Positions 42,877-55,094 of a stretch of DNA of 64,000 nt are shown here, piece after piece. Each line of letters opens with the position of its first letter. Positions within the stretch are counted from its first letter, which is position 1. The notes under the pieces are model-generated. The model saw only the letters and a list, made by a program, of their open reading frames with translations, ran no database searches and was not told the origin of the DNA. The position numbers and the translations under genes are program-made. This DNA is from Manis javanica. Taxonomy: Eukaryota; Chordata; Mammalia; Pholidota; Manidae. Location of the stretch: contig NC_133174.1 of assembly GCF_040802235.1 (NCBI RefSeq), positions 131,927,213-131,991,212 of the forward strand, read 5' to 3'.

Positions 42877-45800
42877 ATGGCAGTAAGTACATATCTATTG
42901 ATAATCACCCTAAATCTAAATAGTCTGAATGCACCAATCAGAAGACACAGAGTCACTGAATGGATTAAAAAACAAGACCTGTCTATATGCTGCCTATAAG
43001 AGGCTCACTTCAAACCCGAAGACATACACAGACTGAAAGTAAAGGGATGGAAAAAGATATTTCATGCAACTAACAGTGAGTAAAAAGCAGGAGTTGCAGT
43101 ACTTGTATCAGACAAAATAGACTTCAAAACAAAGAAAGTAACAAGAGACAAAGAAGGATATTACATAATGATAAAGGGATCAGTCCAACAAGAGGATATA
43201 ACCATTATAAATATCTATACACCCAACACAGGATCACCTACATATGTGAAACAAATACTAACAGAATTAAAGGGGGATATAGAATGCAATGCATTCATTT
43301 TAGGAGACTTCAACACACCACTCACTCCAAAGGACAGATCAACTAGACAGAAAATAAGTAAAGAGACAGAGGCACTGAAGAACATATTAGAACAGATGGA
43401 CCTAATGGACTTCTACAGAACACTGCATCAAAAACCAACAGGGTACACATTCTTCTCAAGTGCACATGGAACATTTTCAAGAAAAGATCAAATACAAGGC
43501 CACAAAAAAGCCTCAGTAAATTCAACAAGATTGAAATTGTACCAACCAGCTTCTCAGATCACAAAGGTATGAAACTAGAAATAAATTACACAAAGAGAAG
43601 GAAAAAGCCTACAAACACATGGAGGCTTAATACCATGCTCCTAAATAATCAGTGGATCAATGTCCAAATAAAAACAGAGATCAAGCAATATATGTAGACA
43701 AATGACAATGATAATTCAACAACACAAATCTGTGGGACGCAGCGAAGGCTGTGCTAAGAGGGAAATATATTGCAATACAGGCCTAATTCAGGAAAAAAGA
43801 ACAATCCCAAATGATCAGTCTAAACTCACAATTAATGAAACTAGAAAAGGAAGAACAAATGAGGCCCAAAGTCAGTAGAAGGAGGGACATAATAAAGATT
43901 ACAGCAGAAATAAATAAAATTGAGAATAAAACAATAGAAAGAATCAATGAAAGCAGGAGCTGGTTCATTAAGAAAATAAACAAAATAGATAAACCCCTAG
44001 CCAGACTTATCAGGAAAAAAAGAGAGTCTACACACATAAACAGAATTGGAAATGAGAAAGGAAAAATCACTATGGACACCACAGAAATATAAAGAATTAT
44101 GAGAGAATACTATGAAAAATTACATGCTAACAAACTGGATAACCTAGAAGAAATGGACAACTTTCTAGAAAAATACAACCTTCCAAGGCTGACCCAGGAA
44201 GAAACAGAAAATTTGAATATACCAATTACCAGCAAAGAAATTGAACTGGTAATCAAAAACTACTTAAGAACAAAATTCCTGGACCAGATGGTTTCACTGC
44301 TGAATTTTATCAAACATTTAGTGGAGACCTAATACCCATCCTTCTAAAAGTTTTCCAAAAAGTAGAAGAGGAGTGAATACTCCCAAACTCATTCTACGAG
44401 GCCAACATCACTCTAATACCAAAGCCAGGCAAAGACCCCAGCAAAAAATAAAATTACAGACCAATATCCCTGATGAACGTAGATGCAAAAAATACTCAAC
44501 AAAATATTAGCAAACCGAATACAAAAATAAATCAAAATGATCATCCATCATGATCAAGTGGTATTCATCCCAGGGATGTAAGGATGGTACAACATTAAAA
44601 AATCCATCAACATCATCCACTACATCAACAAAAAGGACAAAAACCACATGATAATCTCCATAGATGCTGAAAAAGCATTCAACAAAATTCAACATCCATT
44701 CATGATAAAAACTCTCAACAAAATGGGTATACAGTGCAAGTAACTCAACATAATAAAGGCCATTATGAGAAACCCACAGCCAACATTATACTGAACAGTG
44801 AAAAGCAGAAGGCTTTTCCTTCAATATTGGGAACAAGACAAGGATGCCCACTCTCCCACTTTTATTCAACATAGTTCTGGAGGTCCTAGCCATGGCAGTC
44901 TGACAGTACAAAGGAATAAAAGGCATACTGAATGGCAAGGAAGAAGTCAAACTGTCCCTGTTTGCAGATGACATGATACTGTACATAAAAAGCCCTAAAG
45001 TCTCCACTCCAAAACTAGTAGATCTAATATCTGAATTCAGCAAAGTTGTGGGTTACAAAATTAATACACAGAAACCTGTTGCATTCCTATACACTAATGA
45101 TGAACTAGCAGAAAGAAATCAGGAAAAAAATTCCATTCACAATTGCATCAAAAAGAATAAAATAACTAGGAATAAACCTAACCAAGGAAGTGAAAGACCT
45201 ATACCCTTGAAAACTACAAGACACTCTTAAGAGAAATTAAAGAGGACACAAACGGAAATTCACCCCATGCTCTTGGCTAGGAGGAACTAATACTGTCAGA
45301 GTGGCCATCCTGCCTAAAGCAATCTACAGATTCAATGCAATCCCTATCAAAATTCCAAGAGCATTCTTCAATGAACTAGAGCAAATAGTTTTAAAATTCA
45401 TATGGAATAACAAAAGACACCGAATGGCCAAAGCAATCCCAAGAAGGAAGAATAAAGCAGGGGGGATCTCCCTTCCCAACTTCAAACTCTACTACAAAGC
45501 CACAGTAATCAAGACAATTTGGTACTGGCACAAGAACAAACCCATAGACCAGTGGAACAGAATAGAGAGTCCAGATATAAATCCAAGAATATATGGTCAA
45601 TTAATATATGATAAAGGAGCCATGGACATACAATGGGGAAATAGCCTCTTCAACAGCTGGTGTTGGCAAAACTGGACAGCTACATGTAAGAGAATGAAAC
45701 TGGACCATTGTCTAACCCCATAGACAAAAGTAAATTTAAAATGGATCAAAGACCTAAATGTAAGTCATAAAACCATACAATTCTTAGAATAAAATATAGG

Positions 45801-46670
45801 CAAAAATCTCTTGGACATAAACATGAGCAACTTCTTCATGAACATATCTCTCCAGGCAAGGGAAACAAAACAAATATGAACAAGTGGGACTATATCAAAC
45901 TAAAAACAGCAAAGGATACCATCACTAGAACAAAAATACATCCTACAGTATGGGAGAATATATTCGTAAATGACATATCTGAAAGGGGTTGACATCCAAA
46001 TTATATAAAGAGCTCATGCACCTCAACAAACAAAAAGCAAATAATCCAATTAAAAAATGGGCAGAGGAGCTGAACAGACACTTCTCCAAAGAAGAAATTC
46101 AGATGGCCAACAGACACATGAAAAAATGCTCCACATCACTAATAATCAGAGAAATCAAATTAAAACCACAATGAGATATCACCTCACACCAGTTAGGATG
46201 GCCAACATCCAAATGACAAACAACAACAAATGTTGGCAAGGATGTGGAGGAAGGGGAACCCTCCTACACTGCTGGTGGGAATGTAAACTAGTTCAACAAT
46301 TGTGGAAAACAGTATGGTGGTTCCTCAAAAAACTCAAAATAGAAATATCATTTGACCCAGGAATTCCACTCCTAGTATTTACCCTAAGAATGCAACAACC
46401 CAGTTTGAAAAAGACATATGCACCCCTATGTTTATTGCAGCACTATTTACAATAGCCAAGAAATGGAAGCAATCTAAGTGTCCATCAATAGATAAATGGA
46501 TAAAGAAGAGGTGGTACATACACACAATGGAATATTATTCAGCCATAAGAAGAAAACAAATCCTACCATTTGCAACAACATGGATGGAGCTAGAGGGTAT
46601 TATGCTCAGTGAAATAAGCCAGGCAGAGAAAGACAAGTACCAAATGATTTCACTCATATGTGGCGTATAA
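42877..46670 (+). pseudogene. L1 ORF2 (endonuclease and reverse transcriptase), broken
   Basis: ORF2p nicks target DNA and reverse-transcribes L1 RNA. The N-terminal endonuclease starts near the ATG at 42877 ('ITLNLNSLNAPIRRHR'). It hits an early stop (taa about 42997) and resumes at 43168-43572 with the catalytic 'GDFNTPL' box. Further open pieces are at 43811-44092, 44099-44332, 44973-45230, 45301-45723 and 46057-46455, in different frames. The reverse-transcriptase active site is FADD at 44961-44972. A C-terminal Cys/His motif (C-x3-C then H-x4-C) lies near 46232-46290. The last piece ends at 46670 after 'YYSAIRR'. Length, about 1264 codons, equals a complete L1 ORF2. At least six frame changes or stops make it non-functional. 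Confidence 0.85.
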
Positions 46671-47000
46671 GAACAAAGAAAAAACTGAAGGAGCAAAACA
46701 GCAGCAGACTCACAGAAGCCAAGAATGGAGTAACAGTTACCAAAGGGAAAGGGACTGGGGAGGATGGGTAGAAATAGAGGGATAAGAAGGGGTGGGGGGA
46801 AGAAAAGGGGTGTTGTGATTAGCATGTGTAATGTGGGTTGGGCACGGGGAGGGCTGTGCAACACAAAGACAAGTAGTGATTGTACAGCATCTTACTATGC
46901 TGATGGACAGTGACTGTAATGGGGTTTGTGGGGGGCACTTGGTGATGGGGGGAGTCTAGTAAACATGATGTTCCTCATGCAATTGTAGATTAATGTGACC
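46671..47000 (+). other. L1 3' UTR with G-rich polypurine tract
   Basis: Runs of three or more G at 46751-46860 and 46921-46955 form the G-rich tract typical of L1 3' UTRs, with potential to form G-quadruplex. The end is 'cctcatgcaattgtagatta' at about 46975-46994. The exact boundary with host sequence and the A-tail are unclear. Confidence 0.65.
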
Positions 47001-48450
47001 CCACTTTCCAAGAAATAACATTCATATTTAAATGAGACTGACTTCAAGATTCCTTCATAGAACCCAGATTTCCCAGACTCTATCAGCCTGAAAGATCAAG
47101 TTTTCTTTCCATGACCAAAGCATGAAGCTCCGGCCTCCACCAACCTGACTGCTGAAAATCAGACTTCTATTTCCAAATGTCCCCTTCATATACCTTTTGG
47201 CACTTTCCAAGAGTCCTTCATGAGACTTTCAGCTGCAAGCATCATATAGGGTCCACTCTGTTCTTTCTTGCTTTTTCACCCCCAGGTTGCTGCTCTTCAA
47301 TCCAGCAGGAAGAGGGTTCACCACAATCACTGCCCATCTAGCAAAGCCCAAGGTACATATCAAGGGTCATATATCTAGATGCTTTCCCAGGTTCCCATCT
47401 TCAGGGTGCTGGGGATTGCTGGGAGAAAAACCTCCAAGAACTCCCATTCCATGTCTCGCCTTGGCCCTGAAGCAGATCATCAGTCTCACTGCACATGAAG
47501 AATTTTGAAAGCTTTGGGCTAGTATCTGACCCCTTGCTTGCCCAGAATCTCACCTATTATCTCATAAAAATTTCTGGTGCCAATGCATCTATCTAGAGGA
47601 CTCAAACTCAGACCAAAGTGTGAGATGGCAAATTGTGGTTCTCTGGGACATAGTCTGAGCTGGACAATTGCTTCTTAGAAGTTGACTGGGGAAAGATCTT
47701 CAGTGACAGTGCTGAACTTTACTTGAGCCCTGGTCTCCCAGAAGGCAGGGCAGTTTGGAACCCAACCACCACCACCACCACCACCACTCTTTTTTATTCT
47801 GGAAGTGGCTAACCACAAAGGACCTGCCCATCCTGGCATGTTTATATCCAGATAGGACCATCTGTGTCCTTCACTGCCATGCTTACTCTGTCTTAGATAA
47901 GAGCAGACATTTGAGGAGGTGAGGGAAGCAGGGTTGAGCAATGGAAGATACCAATCTGCAGTGTGCTTACAAGTGGAGCCTCAGCTGATTTTGTGGGTGC
48001 TCCAGATCTGGTGTGGCCCTTCAGAGTTGTCCCATATTCAACCAAGGCTGACCAGGCTTTGTATCCCTGAATTATCTAGTTATCCAGCCTGCAGGAGGAC
48101 ATGTAACCCAGGGCAGAGTTCTTTGACGCCTCGGGCAATTCTCAGTGAGAAGAAGCAACTGGGAGCTTCCAGCAGCCAAGTTCCACTTAGCTGAGAATGG
48201 AGGCTACCCAAGAGGTCTGGGTCAAGGCAGCCCTGCATAGACGGAAGACTAGCCCTTGATCCTCCATACCTCAATTCTCCTTCCATACCAGAACTCAGGG
48301 GAAAATGTCTTCCTCTTTCTCACCTTAAAAATCAAAAGCTGCCATGAATATCAGTGACAGAAAAGGAGCATGCAAACAAATCTGGGGTGGAGCTAAGATA
48401 CAGATAATAGTGAGGAGCAACTGGGGAAAGGGGATCACATTCCCTCCACA
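47001..48450. other. long unassigned stretch
   Basis: About 1.45 kb with no recognised repeat except an (ACC)n tract. Frames of 70-90 codons on both strands show no domain. The base composition is balanced and looks single-copy. Confidence 0.35.
47765..47787. repeat. (ACC)n short tandem repeat
   Basis: About 23 bp of perfect ACC units. Confidence 0.9.
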
Positions 48451-49190
48451 TATGTTTTAGATCTCTCAAGAAGTGTTTCTCAAATTGTGGTTCACAAACA
48501 TTCCTGGGCTTGTCTCTTAATGCTTTAAACCTGTGTAAAAAAAATAAAATTCAACTGAGTAAATTTGAAGATCTACTTTGTTTTAATCAACAGTTCAGTA
48601 CTGGGACAGCATTGCATCTAGCAAGTAGAAAGGAGCTCTGAGGAGCTGTACAAAATGGAAGAATTTTATAAGCAGAAACAGTGTGGGACAAAGAGGTTAT
48701 TAGCAAAAGAAAGAAAAGAAAAAATCAGTGTCAGGCAAGGTCACCTTCCCTTGGGGAAAAGGAAGGGGGTGTTATTATGCAGATTGTCTCACTAGTGTTG
48801 ATAAGGAAATTTCAGACTGATTGGTTTAAAATTCTACTCCTGGGAGACACTGAAACTGCAATTAGGTTAGGTATTAAGTCTTGGTGGGGTTCAGCAAAAG
48901 TGACTCCATTTCTGGCCTGTTGTTTCTTTTTAACACTTGATAACATGTCACTCGTCACTCTATACTTTTGTTTCTGAAATAAATTAGCAATTTGCTCATG
49001 AATATTTAATGAAAATAAAATTAAAAAACCAACTGGCATGATTTGTTACTACCTAATCAAAATCAACCCAAGTCTCTCCATTCTTTCAAGGAGAAGTTTT
49101 CTCACTGAATTTAATATGTATTTATACTAGCCTGGGCTCAAGACAGAAATAATGCAAGTCACTTTTTTGTTATAGTGAGCCTGATTCTTT
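48451..49190. other. unassigned, possible old LTR or DNA-element remnants
   Basis: 'gtttctcaaattgtggttca' near 48474 recalls a hAT inverted end. 48560-49020 has an LTR-like feel (late 'gaaataaattagcaatttg'). Neither could be placed in a family. Confidence 0.25.
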
Positions 49191-49194
49191 GTGC

Positions 49195-49345
49195 CTCTTC
49201 TTTACTTCTTCCCAGAGATATTTACTGAGCTCCTATTCAGTGTCAGGTATTGTACTATATCCTGTGGGACAGATAAAACTTTTCTGTATTTTTCTACCCT
49301 CTATTACTGCCACCATAAGGCACAGATAACTTTGGCAGACAAGAC
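49195..49345 (-). mobile_element. possible L2 3' end fragment
   Basis: 'tatttactgagctcctattc', 'agtgtcaggtattgtacta' and 'tgtgggacagataaaactt' fit the reversed L2 terminus. Confidence 0.42.
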
Positions 49346-49349
49346 CAGT

Positions 49350-49995
49350 GGAAAGAGGGAGACAAAATACAGATCACAGTGAACTAAAGAGCTAATGCTA
49401 ATAAGCGTGTGAAGACAGCATTGTGTAAACTGCTTTTTCTAGATTCCAGAAATCTAGAATCTAGAAGCATTGCTCTTCTAGGTCAGGAACTGGATAGAAA
49501 TACAGGGTCATTGAAGGGTGTGTTTTGATAGTTTCTTTTGCATTTTGTTCTATGGTGGGAGACACTGAGGATGTTTAAATGTCAATGAGAAGGAACATAC
49601 TTTCATTGAAAGCAGTAGACAAGACTGAAGATAGAGGAGATAGGATCATTTACCTGAAGACGGATAAGAAATGTAGTTAGCTTCAGACTGAAAGAAGAGT
49701 ACCTCTTCAACTGTGATTGGGAAAGGAAGAACTTAGAGCAGCAGACCAAACATTTAAAGACAGTTGGACTGATCCATGGTTATGGTTTTTTCAGATGATA
49801 TGCAGGACAGTGAAAAATCAAAGGAGGTGAAGGGTTTAGCCAGTGACTAATAGAAGAGATAGATCTAGCATCTGGACTAAAATAGAAGAGGAGGTGAAAA
49901 CTGAAGAAAAGTGATGCAAGGTTTGGGAGAGAATGGAAGCATCTGAAGTTGGGAGATATCAAATGGATTTTTTAAAGCAGGTTCAAGGAAAGAGA
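49350..49995. other. unassigned purine-rich sequence
   Basis: A/G-rich on the plus strand throughout, with many 'gaag' and 'agga' steps. No family was recognised. It may be a very old LINE piece in reverse. Confidence 0.3.
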
Positions 49996-49999
49996 GAGA

Positions 50000-50047
50000 A
50001 AAAACATAGTAACAAGACCTAGCATTACTATATGCCTACCTTCATTT
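50000..50047 (-). mobile_element. MIR SINE, left part of a split copy
   Basis: The stretch '...agcattactatatgcctac' before the L1 joins in register with reversed MIR sequence resuming at 51719, so the L1 landed inside this MIR. Confidence 0.45.
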
Positions 50048-51735
50048 CTTTTAATTTTCAAAAGTTTTTATTGAAGTATCATCGATATACAATCTTGTAT
50101 TGGTTCCAAATATACAACACAGTTTAACAGTTACCCATATTATCAAATCCTCACCCCCTCTAGTGGGGTTACTACCTGTCAACATAGGAAGATTTTACAG
50201 AATCATTTACTATATTCTCCATGCTGTACTACCACCCCCATGACCAATTTACATTGTGATTGTGAATTACTGTGCCCCTTTATCCCCATCACCCTTTCCC
50301 CCACCCACCAACCCTTTCCCCTTCAAAACCACTAGTCACTTCTCTGTGTCTATGAGTCTACTACTATTTCGATCATTCTGTTTAGCATTGTTTTTATATT
50401 CCACAAATATGTCAAATCATATGATACTTGTCTTTCTCATTCTTATTTCACTGAGCATAATATCCTCTAGATCCATCCATGTTGTTGGAAAAGGCTAGAC
50501 TTCTTTTTAAGGCTGAATAATATTTCATTGTGTATATGTACCACCTCTTCTTTATCCATTCATCTATTGATGGACACTTTGGTTGTTTCCATATCTTGGC
50601 TATTGTAAATAATGCAGCAACAAACATAGGGGTGCATGTATCTTTTCAGATAAGGGATTTTGTTTTCTTCAGGTAAATTCCTAAAAATGGAATTGCTGGT
50701 CAAATGGCATTTCTATTTTTAGTTTCTGAGGAACCTCCATACTGCTTTCCCCAGTGACTGGACCAATTGACTTTCCTACCAACAATGCGGGAAAGTTCCC
50801 ATTTCTCCACATCCTCCTTATTTCTTGTCTTTTGGATAGTGACCATTCTGAGTTCTGAGGTAATATCTCATTGTGGTTTTGATTTGCATCTCCATGATGA
50901 TTAGTGATGTGGAGCATCTTTTCATGTGCCTATTGGCCATCTGTATTTTTATTTGGAGAAGTGTCTGTTCAGGTCCTCTGCCCATTTTTTAATCAGGTTA
51001 TTTATTTTTTTGATGTTGAGGCATATGAGTTCTTTATATATTTTGGATATTAACCCCTTATCAGATAAATCATTTATGAATATATTCTCCCATACCATAG
51101 ATTGCCTTTTTGTTTTGTGATGGTGTCCTCTGTTGTACAGAAGTTTTTAGCTTTATGTAGTCCCATTTGTTCACTTTTGTTTTTGTTTCCCTTGCCCAAG
51201 GAGATGTGTTCAGGAAAAGGTTGCTCATGTTTATATTCAAGAGAGTTTTGCCTGTGTTGTTCTAAGAGTTTTATGGTTTCATGACTTACATTCAGGTCTT
51301 TGGTCCATTTTTGAGTTTACTTTTTTTGTGTATGGGGTTAGACAATAATTCAGTTTCATTCTCTTACATGTAGCTGTCCAATTTTTGCCAACAGCAGTCA
51401 TTTCCCCATTTGTATATCCATGGCTCCTTTATCGTTAATTGGCCATATATGTGTGGGTTTATATCTTGGCTCTCTATTCTGTTCTATTGACTTATGGGTC
51501 TGTTTATGAGCCAGTACCAAACTGTTTTGATTACTATAGCATTGTAGTAGAGATTGAAGTCTAGGAGTAATAGTCTCAGCTTTGTCTTTCTCAGGATGGC
51601 TTTGGCTATTCAGGGTCTTTTGTGGTTCCATATGAATTTTAGAACTATTTGTTTTAGTTCATTGAAAAATGTTGTTGGTACTTTGATAGGAAACACATTG
51701 ACTCTGTAAATTGCCTTGATATGCTCACCTTCATT
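50030..51735. repeat. 17-18 bp target-site duplication around the truncated L1
   Basis: Left copy 50030-50047, right copy 51719-51735. They differ by a ct/tc change at the seventh and eighth bases. This is the signature of target-primed reverse transcription. Confidence 0.82.
50048..51718 (-). mobile_element. 5'-truncated LINE-1 inserted in MIR
   Basis: A 1.67-kb minus-strand L1. On the plus strand it opens with the reversed 3' UTR ('tattgaagtatcatcgatat') and then ORF2 to an abrupt 5' truncation near 51718. Antisense open pieces at 50681-50917 and 51398-51631 are ORF2 parts. It is flanked by 'atatgcctaccttcattt' (50030-50047) and 'atatgctcaccttcatt' (51719-51735), a near-perfect target-site duplication. 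The A-tail appears as a T-rich run at 50048-50070. The 3' UTR differs from that of the 40.8-47.0 kb L1, so the two belong to different subfamilies. Confidence 0.86.
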
Positions 51736-51920
51736 CTAAACAATCAACTCGAAATAACCCTAAGAGGTATATACTATTATTTTCCACATTTTATATAAGA
51801 GGGAACTGAAGCCCTATGTGGTTAAATCATGTGTAGTGTGCAAGGCCATACAACTAAGAAATAGTGCAACTGTGGTTGGTCTGGCTTTGGTTCTGTGCTG
51901 CTTTCAACTTCCCAACCAGT
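51719..51920 (-). mobile_element. MIR SINE, right part of a split copy
   Basis: Reversed MIR: 'aaccctaagaggtatatac', 'attattttccacatttta', 'gagggaactgaagcccta', 'gccatacaactaagaaat'. Confidence 0.58.
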
Positions 51921-52675
51921 CCAGTGGGGAGAGTTTGAATTTTTATTTCAGGTTAGCAGTGCAGGTGATGGTGAGGTCCAGGATGGGCCTAGAGTATGAC
52001 ATAGTAATGCATTGCTGAAGCAGAACAGAAGTTATAACTGGTCCTCGACAGCCCTTCTGCACTCTCCTGTTATGCAAACATGACTGCAGCATCCCAGTGG
52101 CCGTCTGCTACTCATTGTAATTGCAGCCTCACCAGCCCCTGTGACCAGCTGGACTGTGACTGGGTGCCCAATAAACAATGTGACTATGAAGCCAACCTAA
52201 GGGGAGCTGCATGAGGATAGTCAGACTGAAAGATCCACACATATTCAGGATACCAGAGAGCACCACAAAATTCATGGGTAAAACACAGCTCTTTCCTGAC
52301 CCTATGCCACGTTTTCCAAAATCTTCTCTGGGAATTTTCTTTTGCTGGGTGTTCTCTGTGACGCCAGCCTAATGTTTGGCATTGCTCCAAGAATGTCAGT
52401 TTGGGGTACCACAGCTGAAGCAGCCCTGCTTATAGTCACATCATTAGTGGAAATCAGAAATCTTATTCACCCCAGTAAATGTGTAGTGCCCTTGGTTCAA
52501 AGCCCCAGCCCGGAAATACAGCTATTTGAGTTAGAAGGTTGCTTTATTATGTGTTTTCTCTTCAGAGCCCTAGTGCTAAGAAAAGTAAGTACACAGTATC
52601 TCCTCATGTGTGGCAGCTGTTAAATAAATGCCTTAGAGCTTCCTAATATTTCACTGTACTAGCATGGGGGTGTGA
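51921..52675. other. unassigned sequence
   Basis: About 0.75 kb without a recognised repeat or gene. It looks single-copy. Confidence 0.38.
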
Positions 52676-52679
52676 AAAT

Positions 52680-52885
52680 AGATCGCGCTTGTGTCCCAGT
52701 TATGGCACCTACTATCTGTAACCTTGCCCACATTACTTAAGTCTCCTGAGCCTCAATTTTCTCATCTGTAAGATGGAGATAGTAATTGTGGGAATGAGAT
52801 CACTCCTGAGGAGTGCTTAATGGAGCCTGGCTCACAGCAAGACCTAATTCCCGGTGGTGGTGGTAGCTGTTATATTTATATTTTG
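52680..52885 (+). mobile_element. MIR SINE, nearly complete
   Basis: Sense MIR: 'cttgcccacattacttaag', 'agcctcaattttctcatct', 'gtaagatggagatagtaatt', 'ggagcctggctcacagcaag'. Confidence 0.73.
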
Positions 52886-53215
52886 CACTTCCTCACTGCC
52901 CACTCACTCCTTCTTCCTCCTATATGTGCCCCTACACTGAAAAAGTTCCCACCAAAGTCATCAACATCACCCTTGATGCTAATAAACATTTGTAGTTTAT
53001 GTACAATAGGGGCCCTTACCTGATGTACCAGAGCTAGTGAGTGATAGCTGAGATTCAAACAGGGGTTTGGTGTTCCTCAAGTTGCTGTTCTAGACTCTTC
53101 TTATTTCACTCTACACACTTGGCCTGTGTAATCTTAGCCATTTCCCTGACTCCATAGACCATTTTTGAGTGCTTATGGTTGCCAAGTACTACATTATATA
53201 AACACAGAATATATG
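52886..53215. other. unassigned sequence
   Basis: A trace of reversed MIR is possible at 53000-53065 ('cagagctagtgagtgatag'). Nothing else was recognised. Confidence 0.33.
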
Positions 53216-53220
53216 TGTGT

Positions 53221-53250
53221 GATGGATGGATGGATGGATGGATGGATGAA
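53221..53250. repeat. (GATG)n tetranucleotide microsatellite
   Basis: About 30 bp of perfect GATG units followed by 'aatag'. Confidence 0.93.
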
Positions 53251-53284
53251 TAGAGAAATAGATTCCCTTAACCTGAGTGATAGA

Positions 53285-53430
53285 CTGATGAGATAGATAT
53301 TATGATTCTATCATTATCCACATTTATATGGAGAAACAGAGGCTCTGAGAGATTACATTAATTACTCGAGGTTGGCCTTCTAGTATGTGACAGTCATGAT
53401 TGGAACCCAAGCCTATCTAGTTCTCAAATA
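53285..53430 (-). mobile_element. MIR SINE fragment
   Basis: Reversed MIR: 'gagatagatattatgattc', 'gagaaacagaggctctgag', 'ttggaacccaagcctatc'. Confidence 0.66.
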
Positions 53431-54845
53431 GTTACTTCTGACTATCATATTATACTACAGTACAGTTTCCAAATAGTGCTCCAACTTCATGGAAGATTAA
53501 AACAAGACCTCAATGGAACTCAATATAAAGTTTACTGGAATATCAATGTTTGCATGTGGGTATAACTTCGCAGGAGTGGAATTAGAGGTGCAGAACTGCC
53601 TCAAATGCTGCCTCTGAAAAGATGGAGGCCAGCCCCAAGCATCCTTCATAGTCATCAGTCTGTTAGAGCCCAGGTGGGAACATTGAGGTTTCCTTTGTGA
53701 GAGGCAGAGGCAGGCAGAAAACTAGAGTCTTAGCTTGCAAGCTGCAGATAAAATACCTCTGGGCTCAGTCCTCTGAAAATCAGATACCCAGTCATTGACA
53801 TCCTTCAGAAGGGGTGAAGAGTGGGTTCCCATCACCACCAGGGTGGCCACAATTGTACCAGTACCCACCTATATTTCCTGAGGCAAAAAATAGGACCATT
53901 CAAGGGAACTTGGCAGTGATCATCCCAGCCGTAAGTATTATCCATGATTTTATGATTCAGCATTTCTCCATGCATGACTCTTCTAAAGAGTATAAATAAT
54001 TCACACTAAATTATGGTTCCTAGAAGGATATTTTAAGCCTGAAGTTGGAATTTATACAATTAGTGTCTAAAACCACCTTGAGGGGAAAAAAAGCAAACAT
54101 TTTGACTATCTAAATAACACTTTATAAGGCTTTTAGGTAGCTTACTTAACATTCTTTAACTTAATAGTGATTTCAACATGGAAGTGAAATATTATATATA
54201 ATTTTTATGTTAACATGAAATATTATAAAATATAATTAAGAGACTTATCAGCATTCTCACATTTCCAGGGTGGAATGCAAAGGTATGAATTCAGAAGCTT
54301 ATTAAACTGGATGAGTGATTGCTATATCTGTTACTTAATTATGAAATATTTATACCCCTGATATCATAGACCATGCAGTATTTATGCTAAATGTGCAAGG
54401 AAATCTATATTCAATATTTGGGCAACATGACAGGGAAAGAACCTGTAATTCTAAAATTATCTTCAATTTAAGGCTTTATCTCAGAATTGCACATAAAGCT
54501 CTAAATTAAACAGAAAGTAAGATTATTTTTACTTGAATTACTACAGAACTTGCTTCAGGTCTTTAGTCAGTTTGCCAGCAGAGAGAGCCAAAATTTTTCT
54601 TAAGCACTTCTTTACATGAGTGATAATTTTGTTATAGACCCTTGCCCACCCCTACCCTGACCTGCCTATTTTTAGAAGGAAATCCATTTGCCTTTAAACA
54701 TTAAAATACAACTGAATCTTTTATCTCCAATGTCAGGTTTGGAGGTCTTCCAGCAGAAACCAGATTATAAACTAGTAAAAAGTCAGCTTCCTATAAGGAT
54801 CTGTACTTGGTTTTCTTTTAAGCATAAAGGTGAAAAAATCAAGTA
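53431..54845. other. long repeat-free AT-rich stretch
   Basis: About 1.4 kb with no repeat family or gene recognised. 54000-54800 in particular is AT-rich but complex, without low-complexity runs. Confidence 0.38.
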
Positions 54846-54849
54846 AAGT

Positions 54850-55002
54850 CTTAAAGCAGAGAGTTCTCAAACTATTTCCTGAATAGAACAATCAACTGTA
54901 AATTCTTCAACTCACCCCTCTAGATGCTGAATCACTGAGTAGGTGCAGGTTGGGACCAGGGAATCTGCATTTTAATGAGCCTTTTCTCTGATGTAGGTTG
55001 TC
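54850..55002 (+). mobile_element. MER5A-like (hAT-Charlie MITE)
   Basis: 'agagttctcaaactatttcc', 'atgctgaatcactgagtagg', 'gggaccagggaatctgcat', 'tttaatgagccttttc' follow the MER5 order. The first half is more diverged. Confidence 0.55.
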
Positions 55003-55094
55003 ACCAGATTTCACTTTGATGTAATTTTCCCTAAGGGTTCTCCCCTTGACACTCAGGGGTTATATTTTAGTATAACTTACAGATCACATTGTAT

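Larger units (their letters stand above)
40826..47000 (+). mobile_element. near full-length LINE-1, inactive
   Basis: A 6.2-kb sense L1 carries a 5' UTR (about 40826-41789), ORF1 (41790-42655), a short spacer, ORF2 (42877-46670) and a 3' UTR with a G-rich polypurine tract. It begins with 'gaggattcaagatggtggta', a typical L1 5' start, and its 3' UTR ends near 'gcaattgtagattaatg'. ORF1 and ORF2 have frameshifts and stops, so it cannot move itself. It is less diverged than the surrounding L1M copies, which points to a younger subfamily. No clear target-site duplication or long A-tail was found; the 3' end may have decayed. The upstream flank is a MIR. Confidence 0.86.

Noticed and set aside
49350-49995. 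possible reversed L2 continuation
   Set aside because: Purine-rich composition is similar to reversed L2, but no ordered consensus blocks were found.
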